Shown here: positions 16,610 to 25,092 of the stretch, in pieces
Position numbering within the stretch: the first letter of the stretch is position 1
How the letters are laid out: each line of letters opens with the position of its first letter
Assembly (NCBI GenBank): GCA_963820375.1
Contig: CAWFZX010000015.1
Location: 124,001-188,000 of the forward strand
DNA length: 64,000 nt
Direction of reading: 5' to 3'
Source of the DNA: AWTP1-13 sp963820375
Lineage (GTDB): Bacteria > Pseudomonadota > Alphaproteobacteria > Rhizobiales > Hyphomicrobiaceae
Made by a program: the position numbers and the translations under genes
Notes under the pieces: model-generated
Told to the model about the DNA's origin: nothing
The model's input: only the letters and a program-made list of their open reading frames with translations
Databases searched by the model: none

Positions 16610-17076
16610 TAAGGTTTTGGCTGCGTCGGCGCCAGGCTCGGCAGCGCGTAGGTGGCGATGGCGTGGGCCACCATGTCGTCGCTGCCCTCGGAAAACAGCT
16701 GGGCCTCGCCCACGGCCAGACGCCGCCCCAGCCGAAGCAGTCGGACGACGGCAATCAAATCACGCGCCTCGGGCTTGGCTAAGAAGTTGATATTCAAGTT
16801 GGTCGTGACGGCCGCGATGCCGGCCTCACCCAGCGTGGCGATGATGGCAACGTAAACCGAAAAGTCCGCCAGCGTGAACATGGTTGGCCCGGAGACCGTC
16901 CCGCCCGGCCTGAGGTGACGGTCCTGCTTCCTGAGCCGCAGTCGGGCGCGGCGCCGGCCGACCTCCTCGATCAGCATCGCGCGACCGCCGACATGGATTT
17001 GCGGAAAGTGCCTATTGATGAGCGCCTCGACCTGTGCAGCATCAAGGCCACTGGCGCCAGGATCGTTGCTGCACAT
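16609..17076 (-). CDS. PaaI/hotdog-fold thioesterase family protein
   Basis: 155-aa acyl-CoA thioesterase-like protein. After a short leader, VEALINRHFPQIHVGGRAMLIEEVG leads to the hotdog helix region LRPGGTVSGPTMFTLADFSVYVAI, where Gly-Thr-Xaa-Ser-Gly-Pro and the Asp in TLADFSVY occupy the usual active-site positions, then AAVTTNLNINFLAKPEARDLIAV, the substrate-side strand. ATG 17076 gives the family length; an in-frame ATG at 17142 would run into the divergent promoter region. No strong ribosome site is visible for either. Divergent from the exported protein at 17161. Confidence 0.8.
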   Translation of the reverse strand: MCSNDPGASGLDAAQVEALINRHFPQIHVGGRAMLIEEVGRRRARLRLRKQDRHLRPGGTVSGPTMFTLADFSVYVAIIATLGEAGIAAVTTNLNINFLAKPEARDLIAVVRLLRLGRRLAVGEAQLFSEGSDDMVAHAIATYALPSLAPTQPKP

Positions 17077-17102
17077 TAGCTGAACCGTCCAACTTTTGTC
17101 AT

Positions 17103-17130
17103 TTGGCACCCTTACCAGACCTTCTATGCT
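17103..17130 (+). promoter_or_regulatory. Candidate sigma-70 promoter for exported-protein operon
   Basis: TTGGCA (17103-17108), 16-bp spacer, TATGCT (17125-17130). A start near 17137 would give a leader of about 24 nt with CGAGGA before the ATG at 17161. Matches 5 of 6 and 4 of 6 to consensus. Confidence 0.4.
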
Positions 17131-17160
17131 CCCACTCGACATCGCAACGAGGACACACTC

Positions 17161-17676
17161 ATGCACCAGATGCTTCGCCTGGCGATCGCTGCCGTCCTGG
17201 CCGTCGCGTTCGCCTGCCCCGCCGCCATTGCGACCGCGCAGCCCGTCAAGCAGGTCAAGCTGACCGACAAGCATGTCGAAGGCTTCATCGCGGCGCAGCA
17301 GGATATGGCAAGCGTCGCCGAAAAGATGCAAGGGAGCACCTCCGACAAGCCCGATCCCAAGATCGAAGCCGAACTTGAGTCGATCGCCAAAAAGCATGGC
17401 TTTGCCTCGTTCGCCGAGTACGACGACGTTGCCGGCACCATATCCATGGTGATGGCCGGCATCGATCCACAGACCAAAGCCTTCACCGAGCCGCAGATTG
17501 CCATCAAGAAGGAGATCGAAGAGGTCACCACCGACAAGTCGATCCCCGAAAAAGAGAAAAAGCAGATGCTCGAGGAGCTGAATGATGCGCTCAAGTCGGC
17601 AGCGCCCATTCAGTTTCCGAGCAATATCGAGACCGTGACAAAGTACTACGACAAGATCGACGCGGTCCTGCAGTAG
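17161..17676 (+). CDS. Exported helical protein of unknown function
   Basis: 171 aa with an N-terminal signal peptide (residues 1-26, core LAIAAVLAVAFACPAA, cleavage near ATAQP). The mature part is predicted mostly helical and charged: VEGFIAAQQDMASVAEKMQG, KIEAELESIAKKHGFASFAEYDDVAGT and a C-terminal helix with PEKEKKQMLEELNDALKSA. Similar secreted proteins are widespread in alphaproteobacteria with no known role. Starts after CGAGGA. The next gene, an enoyl-CoA hydratase, follows after 13 bp, so they may be co-transcribed from the promoter at 17103. Confidence 0.75.
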   Translation: MHQMLRLAIAAVLAVAFACPAAIATAQPVKQVKLTDKHVEGFIAAQQDMASVAEKMQGSTSDKPDPKIEAELESIAKKHGFASFAEYDDVAGTISMVMAGIDPQTKAFTEPQIAIKKEIEEVTTDKSIPEKEKKQMLEELNDALKSAAPIQFPSNIETVTKYYDKIDAVLQ

Positions 17677-17689
17677 GCCGGAGCCAACG

Positions 17690-18529
17690 ATGCCAGCGCC
17701 GAAATCGGCCGCACGCCGTCAGCCGCCAGCGCCGAGCACGCTCAGCGAGCTCAAAAGCGAGCGAGCCGGCGGCGTGCGCATCTTGACCCTGGCCCGGCCC
17801 GAGCAACGCAACAGCCTGTCGGAGGCTATGCTCGGGGCGCTGCAGGCGGCCATTGCTGCGGCCGAGGCGGATGCCACCGTGCGGGCCGTGGTGTTGGCGG
17901 CGGAGGGTCCGGTGTTTTGCGCCGGACACGATTTGAAGGAGCTGACTGCGCACCGTGGCGACCAAGATGGTGGCCGCGCCTATCATGCCGAGATCATGGC
18001 CCAGTGCGCCAACATGATGCGCGCCATCGTGCGCTGCCGCAAACCCTTCGTCGCCGCCGTGCAGGGGCCAGCGCTTGCCGCGGGCTGCCAGCTGGTGGCG
18101 ACCTGCGATTTGGCGGTGGCGGCGGAGCACGCCACCTTCGCCACTCCGGGGGTCAACATCGGCTTGTTCTGTTCGACGCCCATGGTCGCCTTGTCGCGCA
18201 ATGTTCCGCGCAAGCGGGCCATGGAGATGCTGCTGCTGGGCGAGCAATTGCCGGCCGACAAGGCTGCCGACTACGGCCTCGTCAATCGCGTGGTCCCCGC
18301 CGCCCAAGTCCTGGCGCAAGCAATGGCAATGGCCGAGCTCATCGCCGCCAAGCCCAGGGCCACCGTGGCGATCGGCAAAGAGGCCTTCTACCGCCAACTC
18401 GAGATGGAGCTGACGGACGCCTACGATTATGCTGCCGGCGTGATGGTCGAAAACATGATGCACGCGGAGGCAAAAGAGGGGATCGGCGCCTTCTTGGAGA
18501 AACGCAGTCCCGATTGGAAGCAAAGCTAA
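17690..18529 (+). CDS. Enoyl-CoA hydratase/isomerase family protein
   Basis: 279-aa crotonase-fold enzyme, likely acting on acyl-CoA thioesters. Visible: VRILTLARPEQRNSLSEAML (first strand-helix), the oxyanion-hole loop FCAGHDLKEL near residue 85 and the second oxyanion block VQGPALAAGCQLVATCDLAVAAEHATF near 125-150. At the usual catalytic Glu positions I see TPGVNIGLF and no clear Glu, as in ECHDC3-like members whose reaction is not established. It follows the exported protein by 13 bp and precedes a CoA-binding protein, hinting at a CoA-related group. Confidence 0.88.
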   Translation: MPAPKSAARRQPPAPSTLSELKSERAGGVRILTLARPEQRNSLSEAMLGALQAAIAAAEADATVRAVVLAAEGPVFCAGHDLKELTAHRGDQDGGRAYHAEIMAQCANMMRAIVRCRKPFVAAVQGPALAAGCQLVATCDLAVAAEHATFATPGVNIGLFCSTPMVALSRNVPRKRAMEMLLLGEQLPADKAADYGLVNRVVPAAQVLAQAMAMAELIAAKPRATVAIGKEAFYRQLEMELTDAYDYAAGVMVENMMHAEAKEGIGAFLEKRSPDWKQS

Positions 18530-18598
18530 AATTTGCCTTCCGGTCCGAGCCCTGTCAGAAGCGGCGGCAAGCGGGCGAGCAACCTTCGGGCCGATGCC

Positions 18599-19132
18599 AT
18601 GGACCATACCGCCTATAGCGACATCTACATTGCCGAGATCCTGCGCGAGGCGCGTGTCATCGCCATGGTGGGGGCCAGCGGCACGAGCAACCGGCCGAGT
18701 TACTTCGCCATGAAGTACCTCCTGGGCAAGGGCTATCGCGTGTTGCCGATCAATCCGGCGGCCGCCGGTCAGAGCATCCTTGGCCAGCGCGTCTATGCCA
18801 GCCTTGCCGAGCTTTCCCCGTCCGTCGACATCGTCGATATCTTCCGCAGCTCGAAGGCGGCGCTTGAGATCACGCGCGAGGCCATCGCGCTCAAGGACAG
18901 GCTCGGCATCAAGGTCATCTGGATGCAGCTCGGCGTGCGCAACGAAGAGGCGGCGGCGGCGGCGGAGGCCGCGCACCTCAAGGTGGTGATGAACCGCTGC
19001 CCGAAGATCGAGTATGGGCGCCTATCGGGAGAGATCGGCTGGGCCGGCGTGAATGGAGGGGCGATCTCGTCGCGGCGGCCGTTGCTCGGTCGGCACGGGG
19101 TACAGAACCACGTGCTCGCCGGCCGACGCTGA
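18599..19132 (+). CDS. CoA-binding domain protein (YccU-like)
   Basis: 177-aa Rossmann-like CoA_binding family protein. Characteristic are EILREARVIAMVGASGTSNRPSYFAMKYLLGKGYRVLPINP near the start, VDIVDIFRSSKAALEI, and the end block VVMNRCPKIEYGRL, where Asn-Arg-Cys-Pro is nearly invariant in the family. The role is unknown; homologues bind CoA in crystal structures. The ATG at 18599 begins MDHTAYSD; upstream codons lack homology. Same strand as and 69 bp after the enoyl-CoA hydratase. Confidence 0.88.
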   Translation: MDHTAYSDIYIAEILREARVIAMVGASGTSNRPSYFAMKYLLGKGYRVLPINPAAAGQSILGQRVYASLAELSPSVDIVDIFRSSKAALEITREAIALKDRLGIKVIWMQLGVRNEEAAAAAEAAHLKVVMNRCPKIEYGRLSGEIGWAGVNGGAISSRRPLLGRHGVQNHVLAGRR

Positions 19133-19174
19133 GGCCAACGGCGGCGGACCCGCGCTTCGCCGCCGCGGCGGCCG

Positions 19175-19945
19175 TCAAAACAGCGCGTAGCCGCCGTCGA
19201 TCAAAAAGGTGTCGCCGGTGTGATAGCGCGAGGCATCGCTCATCAGGTAGACGGCGATGCCGCCGAAATCATCCCCACTGCCCCAGCGTCGCATGGGAAT
19301 GCGCGGCAGCACGTTCTTGGCGAACTTTTCATTGGCGATCGCGCCCGCCGTCATGTTGGTCTCGATCCAGCCGGGCAAAATGGCGTTGGCACGAATGCCG
19401 TGGCGCGCAAACTCGACCGCCAGCGCGCGGATCATGGAAATCAGTCCGCCCTTGGTCGCCGCATAATGTTCACTGCGCGCTGCCCCTTCAATGGCCGCCA
19501 GGGAGGCGGTACCCGCCAGCGCACCGCCGCCACCGCGCTCGACCATATGCCGCGCGGCCGCGCGAAAGGTATAAAACGCCCCGTCGAGATTGACTTTCAG
19601 CACCCGACGCCACTCCTCAGCGCTCATCTCCAGGAATGACGGCATGCCGCGACCACTGACGCCGGCGTTGGCAAAACAGCCGTCGATGCGTCCGAGCGCA
19701 CGCAGCGTCTCGGCCATACAGCTCTCCACCGCACGCTCGTCGGAAACGTCGCACTCCAAGGTCAAGATGCGACGACCGCTGGTCTCAAGCTCCGCTTTGG
19801 CGGCTGCATTCTTGCGCGGGTTGGTGCCCCAAATCGCCACGTCGGCTCCGGCTTGGGCGGTGGCGCGGGCCATACCCAGGCCGATACCGCTGTTGCCGCC
19901 GGTGATCAGAGCCACCTTACCGCTGAGATCGAAGGGCTGGTACAC
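19175..19945 (-). CDS. Short-chain dehydrogenase/reductase (SDR) family oxidoreductase
   Basis: 256-aa classical SDR. NAD(P)-binding TGGNSGIGLGMA at residues 15-27, CDV near residue 65, NAG at about 93, catalytic Tyr and Lys in HYAATKGG, and C-terminal DGGYALF. The usual Ser before the Tyr is represented in GTASLAAIEGAAR. The loop with PGWIETNMT matches family C2 members such as gluconate 5-dehydrogenases and FabG-like enzymes; the substrate is not clear. Stands alone, convergent with the CoA-binding protein gene. Confidence 0.88.
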   Translation of the reverse strand: MYQPFDLSGKVALITGGNSGIGLGMARATAQAGADVAIWGTNPRKNAAAKAELETSGRRILTLECDVSDERAVESCMAETLRALGRIDGCFANAGVSGRGMPSFLEMSAEEWRRVLKVNLDGAFYTFRAAARHMVERGGGGALAGTASLAAIEGAARSEHYAATKGGLISMIRALAVEFARHGIRANAILPGWIETNMTAGAIANEKFAKNVLPRIPMRRWGSGDDFGGIAVYLMSDASRYHTGDTFLIDGGYALF

Positions 19946-20142
19946 GGGCTAATCTCCGAGCCGGGACGCACAACCGGGTACGCACACTGCACAAGGCTTG
20001 GGGAGGCGAGCAAGGCCAAAGTGTGCTTGAGATGGCCCGGCCCAGGACCGGGCAACGGGCTAGCGAGCTCGGGCAGCGAGCTCGGGCGGCGAAAGGTCGC
20101 CGCCCCTAGCGCGGTTGGTCGGCGGTGTGCCCGCGGGTCGAC

Positions 20143-20775
20143 CTACAGTTTGTGCGCCATGCGCTCTTTTTTGGTCGCCAAATAGCGCTTGTTGTAGGGA
20201 GAAGCTTTGACGATCAGGGGAATCTGCTCGATCACGTCCACCCCCTCCTCGCGCAACGCCTCGACCTTGGCGGGATTGTTGGTCAGGAGGCGGATCTCGG
20301 GATAGCCAAGGTCAAACAGGATATGCGCGGCCAGGTCGTAGTCGCGCGCCTCGATCGGGGCTCCGATCGCGACGTTGGCGTCAACCGTGTCGTAGCCACG
20401 GTCTTGCAGGGCGTAGGCCCGGATCTTGTTGACGAGACCGATGCCACGCCCCTCCTGGTAGGGCAGGTACACCAGGACACCCGTCGGGCACGAGGTGATT
20501 CGGTCCATCGCCGCCTGTAGCTGGGGGAAGCAATCACATCGCAAGGAATGGAAAATGTCCCCTGTGATGCAGCCGCTGTGAACCCTAACGACAGGCAACT
20601 GGTCGCCGGCATCCTTCGACCGGTGCACCAGAACGATCGCCTGCGTGTTGGGATCTGTTCCCTGGTAGGCGCGAGCCTCCAGTTGTAGCTCTTGGCCTCT
20701 GAATTCAATTGGAAGGATCGTCTGAGCTGTCCAATCGAGTTCAAGCTCAAACGACTTAACCGCATTCGATTGCAT
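20143..20775 (-). CDS. ribA: GTP cyclohydrolase II
   Basis: First committed enzyme of riboflavin synthesis, converting GTP to the diaminopyrimidine 5'-phosphate plus formate. 210 aa. Zinc-binding GDIFHSLRCDC (Cys ligands of the CxxxxxxxxxxCxC pattern, with HSGCITGD just before), YLPYQEGRGIGLVNKIRAY with the catalytic Arg region, DANVAIGAP and LLTNNPAKVEAL are all present. Monofunctional: no RibB domain. ATG 20775 has GGAGAG six bases upstream; a TTG four codons earlier lacks one. No FMN riboswitch consensus is visible upstream. Confidence 0.96.
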   Translation of the reverse strand: MQSNAVKSFELELDWTAQTILPIEFRGQELQLEARAYQGTDPNTQAIVLVHRSKDAGDQLPVVRVHSGCITGDIFHSLRCDCFPQLQAAMDRITSCPTGVLVYLPYQEGRGIGLVNKIRAYALQDRGYDTVDANVAIGAPIEARDYDLAAHILFDLGYPEIRLLTNNPAKVEALREEGVDVIEQIPLIVKASPYNKRYLATKKERMAHKL

Positions 20776-21278
20776 CGAACTCTCCAAACGGCATGCCTGC
20801 GCGCATATGGGCTGGCAATTTGGGTCTTGTAAAGGCGAGCCGCCAGCGACGCCGCGTCACAAGTGTTACAAGGAAATGCTCCCTCCACCCACCGATCTTC
20901 AGGCGCCGATCACATGTCCGGGCGAGCGACGGAGCGCCGCCGAGACCAGGCCGACGAGACTGCAAAATTGAGCCCGAAGTGCCAGGTTGAGCGGGTCAGG
21001 CACGTGTCGGTTTCTCTCCCTCCTCGATAACTGCTCGAACATGAACGCAGGATGTATGCGCTCGGTTCCAATCCAATCGTACGCATATGGATAAATCTTA
21101 CTGGCCGTTTTGTCTTTTATGATCATATGGTTATGGTGAACCCATTAGTGTTCTGACGATTTCTTCGCACCTGCACGCGGCGCCGGTTGCCGCCGCTGCC
21201 CCGCTTTCTTCTTCATTGCCGGTTCATCGCAGCTGTGATGGTCTATGACAGCTCTATGACACTCCGGACGCCGTTTCC
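20776..21278. other. Intergenic region with unusually AT-rich core
   Basis: 503 bp between the leftward ribA and rightward envelope gene. The stretch 21050-21170 is clearly poorer in G+C than the rest of the window and contains CATATGGATAAA and TTATGATCATATGG. A leftward frame from 21126 (75 codons) begins MIIKDKTASKIYPYAYDWIG, with ordinary amino-acid composition for its first half, but I find no family for it and it may be a decayed gene end or chance. Promoters for both flanking genes should lie here. Confidence 0.4.
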
Positions 21279-23030
21279 ATGAGCGATCAAACTGTTGGTC
21301 TGCCAGCCAGAAAGTCGCGCTGGTCGCGAACCTGCGCGCTCGCTCGCAGGTGGCTCGTCGATCTTGAATTGCGTCCGGCATCGGCGTGGGTCGTGGTGGC
21401 GGTACTCAGCGGGATGCTGGCTAGATATTTTTGGTTGGACGAGGGCAGCCCGGCGAATGTTCTGTTCACCGCCGCCGTCACCTGGACCCTGATCGCCGGC
21501 GTGGTCCTTTTGTCGCGCCGGGTTTTGTTCGCAACCGTCTTGGTAACGGCACTGATCGTCGTCCTGGTCGCGGTGGCGACGGTCAAGCGTTCGATCATGA
21601 ACATGGTCGTGCATGCCTATGACCTGTTCTTCTATCTCAGTTCCTGGTCGACGATTAGCTTCCTGTGGAGTGATCACCGGCGCTACGTGATTGCGCTCAT
21701 CGCTGCCATGCTTGCGCTCGTCGGCGTCAGCTGGCTTGCCTACCGCGCCGACCCCAGCCGCGTACCCCGCCGCTGGGCTGCCGCCACTGTCCTCTTGTTC
21801 GCCGCCCTGGCAGCACTCGGCGCCTACAGCAAAGGCGAGCGGCGCCACATGCAGTTCTACTACTCCGGGCTCTACCTTTCGTCCTTTTACGCGTCCTGGG
21901 GAGAGACCGTCGAGGCGCTCTTTCGCGGCACCCTGTTGGAGGCGGCAGCCGACCCAACCGGCCCTGCCTTCGTGATCCCGCGGACGTGCCCAAGCCGGGC
22001 CAAGCCGCCGCACATTATCCTTGTGCACCAGGAATCGGTGGTGCAACCCTCGCTGTTCCGCACGCTGCGCTACGACGGCTCCGTCGATCCTTTCTTTCGC
22101 TCCGACGATGATCAGCTGCACGCCCTGCGCGTGGAGACCTACGGTGGCGCATCATGGCTGACCGAGTTCTCGCTGCTGGCTGGCGTCTCCACCCACTCCT
22201 TCGGCGGCATGCGCCAGTTCGTGCAGACCTTCACCCAGGGCAAGCTGAAAGACACGCTGCCGCAGGCCTTGCAGCGCTGTGACTACCGCAACGTCGTGTT
22301 CTATCCGATGCTGAAGAACTTCGTGTCGAACGACCGCTTCTACAGCTCGATCGGACTGAAGGAAATCTTCGATCTCAAGGCCCAGGGTGCGCCATCGGCC
22401 CAGGAGCGCGACAGCTTCTACTACCGCAACGCGCTGAACGAGATGGAGCGACACTTCAAAGCGTCACGCAAGCCGTTGTTCACCTTTATCCAGACCATGT
22501 CGGCGCATTGGCCGTACGACTACACCTACGAACCGCACGTCGATGTTGCGGGCGGCGGCCCGGGCACAGATCCGGAGATGAGTGAGTATCTGCGCCGCGT
22601 TGCCATCGCCAAGATGGATTTCGAAGGGCTGGTGGCCCAGTTGCGGGAGCGGTTTCCCAATGAGCAGTTCTTGATTGTGCACTATGGCGACCATCAGCCG
22701 ATGGCGACGCGCACGCTGTTGGGATACCGAGACGATACGGAAGCGGAAGACGTTCTCCTCGATCCAAACTCGATCGGCTTCCACACCTACTATGCGGTGC
22801 ATGGCATCAATTATCGTGTACCCCCGCTGCCGCGCTTCCAGCCGCTGGATGTGGCCTACCTTGGCAGCCTCATTCTCCAGCTCGCCGGGCTACCGCTTTC
22901 CGATTCCCACGCTGAACGCCTGCGGCTGATGACGCTCTGCAACGGCCGTTATTACAGCTGCGCCAGACGCGAGGACATCCTGGCGTTTCACCGGCGCCTG
23001 ATCGATTCGGGCGTGGTGCTGACCGACTGA
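21279..23030 (+). CDS. LtaS-like sulfatase-superfamily membrane protein (putative envelope phospho-group transferase)
   Basis: 583 aa. The first 185 residues contain about five hydrophobic segments (for example WVVVAVLSGMLARYFWL, TWTLIAGVVLL, VLVTALIVVLVAVAT). The remainder is an extracytoplasmic alkaline-phosphatase-superfamily domain: metal Glu in IILVHQESVVQ, proposed nucleophile Ser292 in YGGASWLTEF, MSAHWPYDY and VHYGDHQP. The layout matches lipoteichoic-acid synthase and phosphoglycerol or phosphoethanolamine transferases, most of which use Thr as nucleophile. It opens a same-strand group with a GT2, a deacetylase and a GtrA protein, implying lipid-linked glycan modification. The donor and acceptor are unknown. 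Confidence 0.82.
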   Translation: MSDQTVGLPARKSRWSRTCALARRWLVDLELRPASAWVVVAVLSGMLARYFWLDEGSPANVLFTAAVTWTLIAGVVLLSRRVLFATVLVTALIVVLVAVATVKRSIMNMVVHAYDLFFYLSSWSTISFLWSDHRRYVIALIAAMLALVGVSWLAYRADPSRVPRRWAAATVLLFAALAALGAYSKGERRHMQFYYSGLYLSSFYASWGETVEALFRGTLLEAAADPTGPAFVIPRTCPSRAKPPHIILVHQESVVQPSLFRTLRYDGSVDPFFRSDDDQLHALRVETYGGASWLTEFSLLAGVSTHSFGGMRQFVQTFTQGKLKDTLPQALQRCDYRNVVFYPMLKNFVSNDRFYSSIGLKEIFDLKAQGAPSAQERDSFYYRNALNEMERHFKASRKPLFTFIQTMSAHWPYDYTYEPHVDVAGGGPGTDPEMSEYLRRVAIAKMDFEGLVAQLRERFPNEQFLIVHYGDHQPMATRTLLGYRDDTEAEDVLLDPNSIGFHTYYAVHGINYRVPPLPRFQPLDVAYLGSLILQLAGLPLSDSHAERLRLMTLCNGRYYSCARREDILAFHRRLIDSGVVLTD

Positions 23031-23109
23031 GCACCGACAGGAGGCCACACACGGGCTGTGCGCGCGCGCCTGGCTTGTGGTTGCCGACTAATGGTGGCAG
23101 AGGAAGCCG

Positions 23110-24180
23110 ATGGCAATGGCGATCGTGGCCTCGACGGTTGAGGATAAACCCTTGTCGATATCTGCTCCGCAGGCGGCCGGCGCATCGGGCAGGGAGGCTC
23201 GCCCGACGCCACGGCTCATCAGCGTGGTGGTGCCGGCCTTCAACGAGGAGGCGGGCCTGGCGCGGCTTTTGGCACGGCTGCGGCCGGTGCTGGAGGGGCT
23301 CGGGATCGACTGGGAGGTCATTGTCGTCGACGACGGCTCCAGCGACGGCACGCGCGACACACTGAAAAGCCTGCACGCGGGCGATGCGCGTCTCAAGGGG
23401 CTCGTGCTCAGCCGCAACTTCGGCAAGGAGAGCGCCATGGCGGCGGGCCTGCGCTATGCCAGGGGCGACGCGGTCGTGGTCATGGACGCGGATCTGCAAC
23501 ACCCGCCCGAACTGATCGCCAGCTTCGTCGCGCATTGGAGCGAGGGCTACGACATCGTCTACGGCCAGCGCCTCGATCGCACCGCCGACAGCCTTGCCCA
23601 TCGCTGGGCCGCCCGCGTCTTTTATGCGGCTTTCCGAAAGCTGACGCGCACGGCTCTGCCGGCAGGCGCCGGCGACTTTCGCCTGCTCGACCGCAAGGCT
23701 GTCGACGCCATCAATCACATGGGCGAAAGAGCCAGGTTTACCAAGGGACTTTATGCCTGGATTGGTTTTCGCTCCCGCGGTGTGCCGTTCCAGGTGCCGG
23801 CACGCCTGGGTGGCAAGACCCGCTGGCGTCCACGCGAGCTATTGCGCTTTGGCATCGACGGCCTCGCCTCGTTCACGACCATCCCGCTCAAGGTGTGGTC
23901 CTACGTCGGCCTGCTGATCTCGCTGTTCGCCTTCGGCTATGCCATGATCTTTTTGATCAAGACGCTGATCTATGGCACCGATGTACCGGGCTTTCCCACC
24001 TTGGTGATTTCGGTGATGTTCTTTGCCGGCGTGCAGCTGCTCTCGCTCGGCATTCTTGGCGAATACCTCGGCCGGGTCTACGAAGAGGTCAAGGGCCGGC
24101 CGCTGTTTCTGGTGGCTGAAGAAGTTGGCATCGAGCAAGAGCCGCGCGCCGATCGGGCGCGGCGACCACGCGAGGCTTAA
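23110..24180 (+). CDS. DPM1/GtrB-type family 2 glycosyltransferase (polyprenyl-phosphate sugar synthase)
   Basis: 356 aa. GT-A fold from about residue 35: LISVVVPAFNEEAGLARLL, VIVVDDGSSDGTRD, SRNFGKESAMAAGL and the DxD region VVMDADLQHPPELI. Two C-terminal transmembrane segments (VWSYVGLLISLFAFGYAMIF and VISVMFFAGVQLLSLG) precede a cytoplasmic tail with YLGRVYEEVKGRP, the signature of undecaprenyl-phosphate glycosyltransferases such as GtrB, ArnC and FlmF. It is followed by a ChbG/NaxD-like deacetylase and a GtrA flippase, so it probably charges undecaprenyl phosphate with an N-acetylhexosamine. That last point is inference. Confidence 0.9.
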   Translation: MAMAIVASTVEDKPLSISAPQAAGASGREARPTPRLISVVVPAFNEEAGLARLLARLRPVLEGLGIDWEVIVVDDGSSDGTRDTLKSLHAGDARLKGLVLSRNFGKESAMAAGLRYARGDAVVVMDADLQHPPELIASFVAHWSEGYDIVYGQRLDRTADSLAHRWAARVFYAAFRKLTRTALPAGAGDFRLLDRKAVDAINHMGERARFTKGLYAWIGFRSRGVPFQVPARLGGKTRWRPRELLRFGIDGLASFTTIPLKVWSYVGLLISLFAFGYAMIFLIKTLIYGTDVPGFPTLVISVMFFAGVQLLSLGILGEYLGRVYEEVKGRPLFLVAEEVGIEQEPRADRARRPREA

Positions 24181-24233
24181 GTTGCGCCCACTCTCACGGG
24201 CGCTCTCAAGGGGCGGTGCGGTAGCTGGCGAGC

Positions 24234-25088
24234 ATGGTCATTCTTTGCGCCGATGACTACGCCTTGAGCGCAGGGATCGCGCGCGCGGTTGGCGAACTGT
24301 CAGCCGCCCGCCGGCTGTCGGCAACCAGCGTGCTGGTAACGACGGAGCATTGGCCGGGGTTGGCGCCGCGGCTTTCGGTGCATCGCGGACATCTGGCGAT
24401 CGGGCTGCATTTCAATCTGACGCTGGGTGCCCCGCTGGGGAAGATGCGCAGACTTGCACCCGCAGGCAGGCTGCCCAGCCTCGGCAGGTTGCTCGGCGGG
24501 GCGCTGATCGGACTGGTCGAGCGAACGGAGGTGAAGGATGAGCTCGAGCGGCAGCTCGATCATTTCGAGCGAGGCCTGTCGTTTCCACCCGATCAGGTCG
24601 ACGGGCACCAGCACGTCCATGTCCTGCCTGGCATCAGGGAGGTCGTGTTGGAGACGCTCGCCCGGCGCTATCGCAAGCTGCCGCCGCTGGTGCGCGACCC
24701 GGCCGATCGCTGGCAGGCGATCGCGGCCCGCAACACCGCCAAAACCAAGGCTGCGCTGGTCGCCACGCTGGCGCTAGGATTCGCGGCAGCGGCGCAGCGG
24801 CGCGGCCTGCCGACCAACGAAGGATTTTCGGGCTTCTCCAATTTCGACGTGGCGATCCCCTACAGCCGCGAACTCGAAGATGCCCTGCGCCAGCCCGGTC
24901 CACGGCCGCTCGTCATGTGCCACCCGGGGCATCCCGACGCCGCGCCCGCCGGCGATGATCCCGTAGCTCCCCGACGCCGTATGGAATACGATGCCCTCAT
25001 GGCGGATCGCACGCTGCCCGGGCGCATTTGGCGACCCTCGCGCAGCCCCGACGGTCCGCCGGTCGACTGGGCGAACGTGCGGTTGTAA
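24234..25088 (+). CDS. ChbG/HpnK (YdjC)-family carbohydrate deacetylase
   Basis: 284-aa zinc or magnesium deacetylase fold. Family motifs in order: LCADDYALSAGI (metal Asp) at the N terminus, IGLHFNLTLGAPL, DGHQHVHVLPGI near residue 122 (metal His) and VMCHPGHPDAA near residue 225. Homologues deacetylate diacetylchitobiose (ChbG), hopanoid GlcNAc (HpnK) and, as NaxD in Francisella and Bordetella, undecaprenyl-linked GalNAc. Next to a polyprenyl-phosphate glycosyltransferase and a GtrA protein, the NaxD-like role is the most economical reading. ATG 24234 lies 53 bp after the transferase. Confidence 0.88.
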   Translation: MVILCADDYALSAGIARAVGELSAARRLSATSVLVTTEHWPGLAPRLSVHRGHLAIGLHFNLTLGAPLGKMRRLAPAGRLPSLGRLLGGALIGLVERTEVKDELERQLDHFERGLSFPPDQVDGHQHVHVLPGIREVVLETLARRYRKLPPLVRDPADRWQAIAARNTAKTKAALVATLALGFAAAAQRRGLPTNEGFSGFSNFDVAIPYSRELEDALRQPGPRPLVMCHPGHPDAAPAGDDPVAPRRRMEYDALMADRTLPGRIWRPSRSPDGPPVDWANVRL

Positions 25089-25092
25089 GCCG

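Noticed and set aside
17077..17142. Upstream start for the PaaI-like thioesterase
   Set aside because: The 22 extra residues lack homology and would overlap the promoter proposed for the divergent exported-protein gene.
17591..18976. 461-codon leftward open frame opposite the enoyl-CoA hydratase
   Set aside because: Fully antisense to an identified crotonase-family gene and the CoA-binding gene; no motif of its own.
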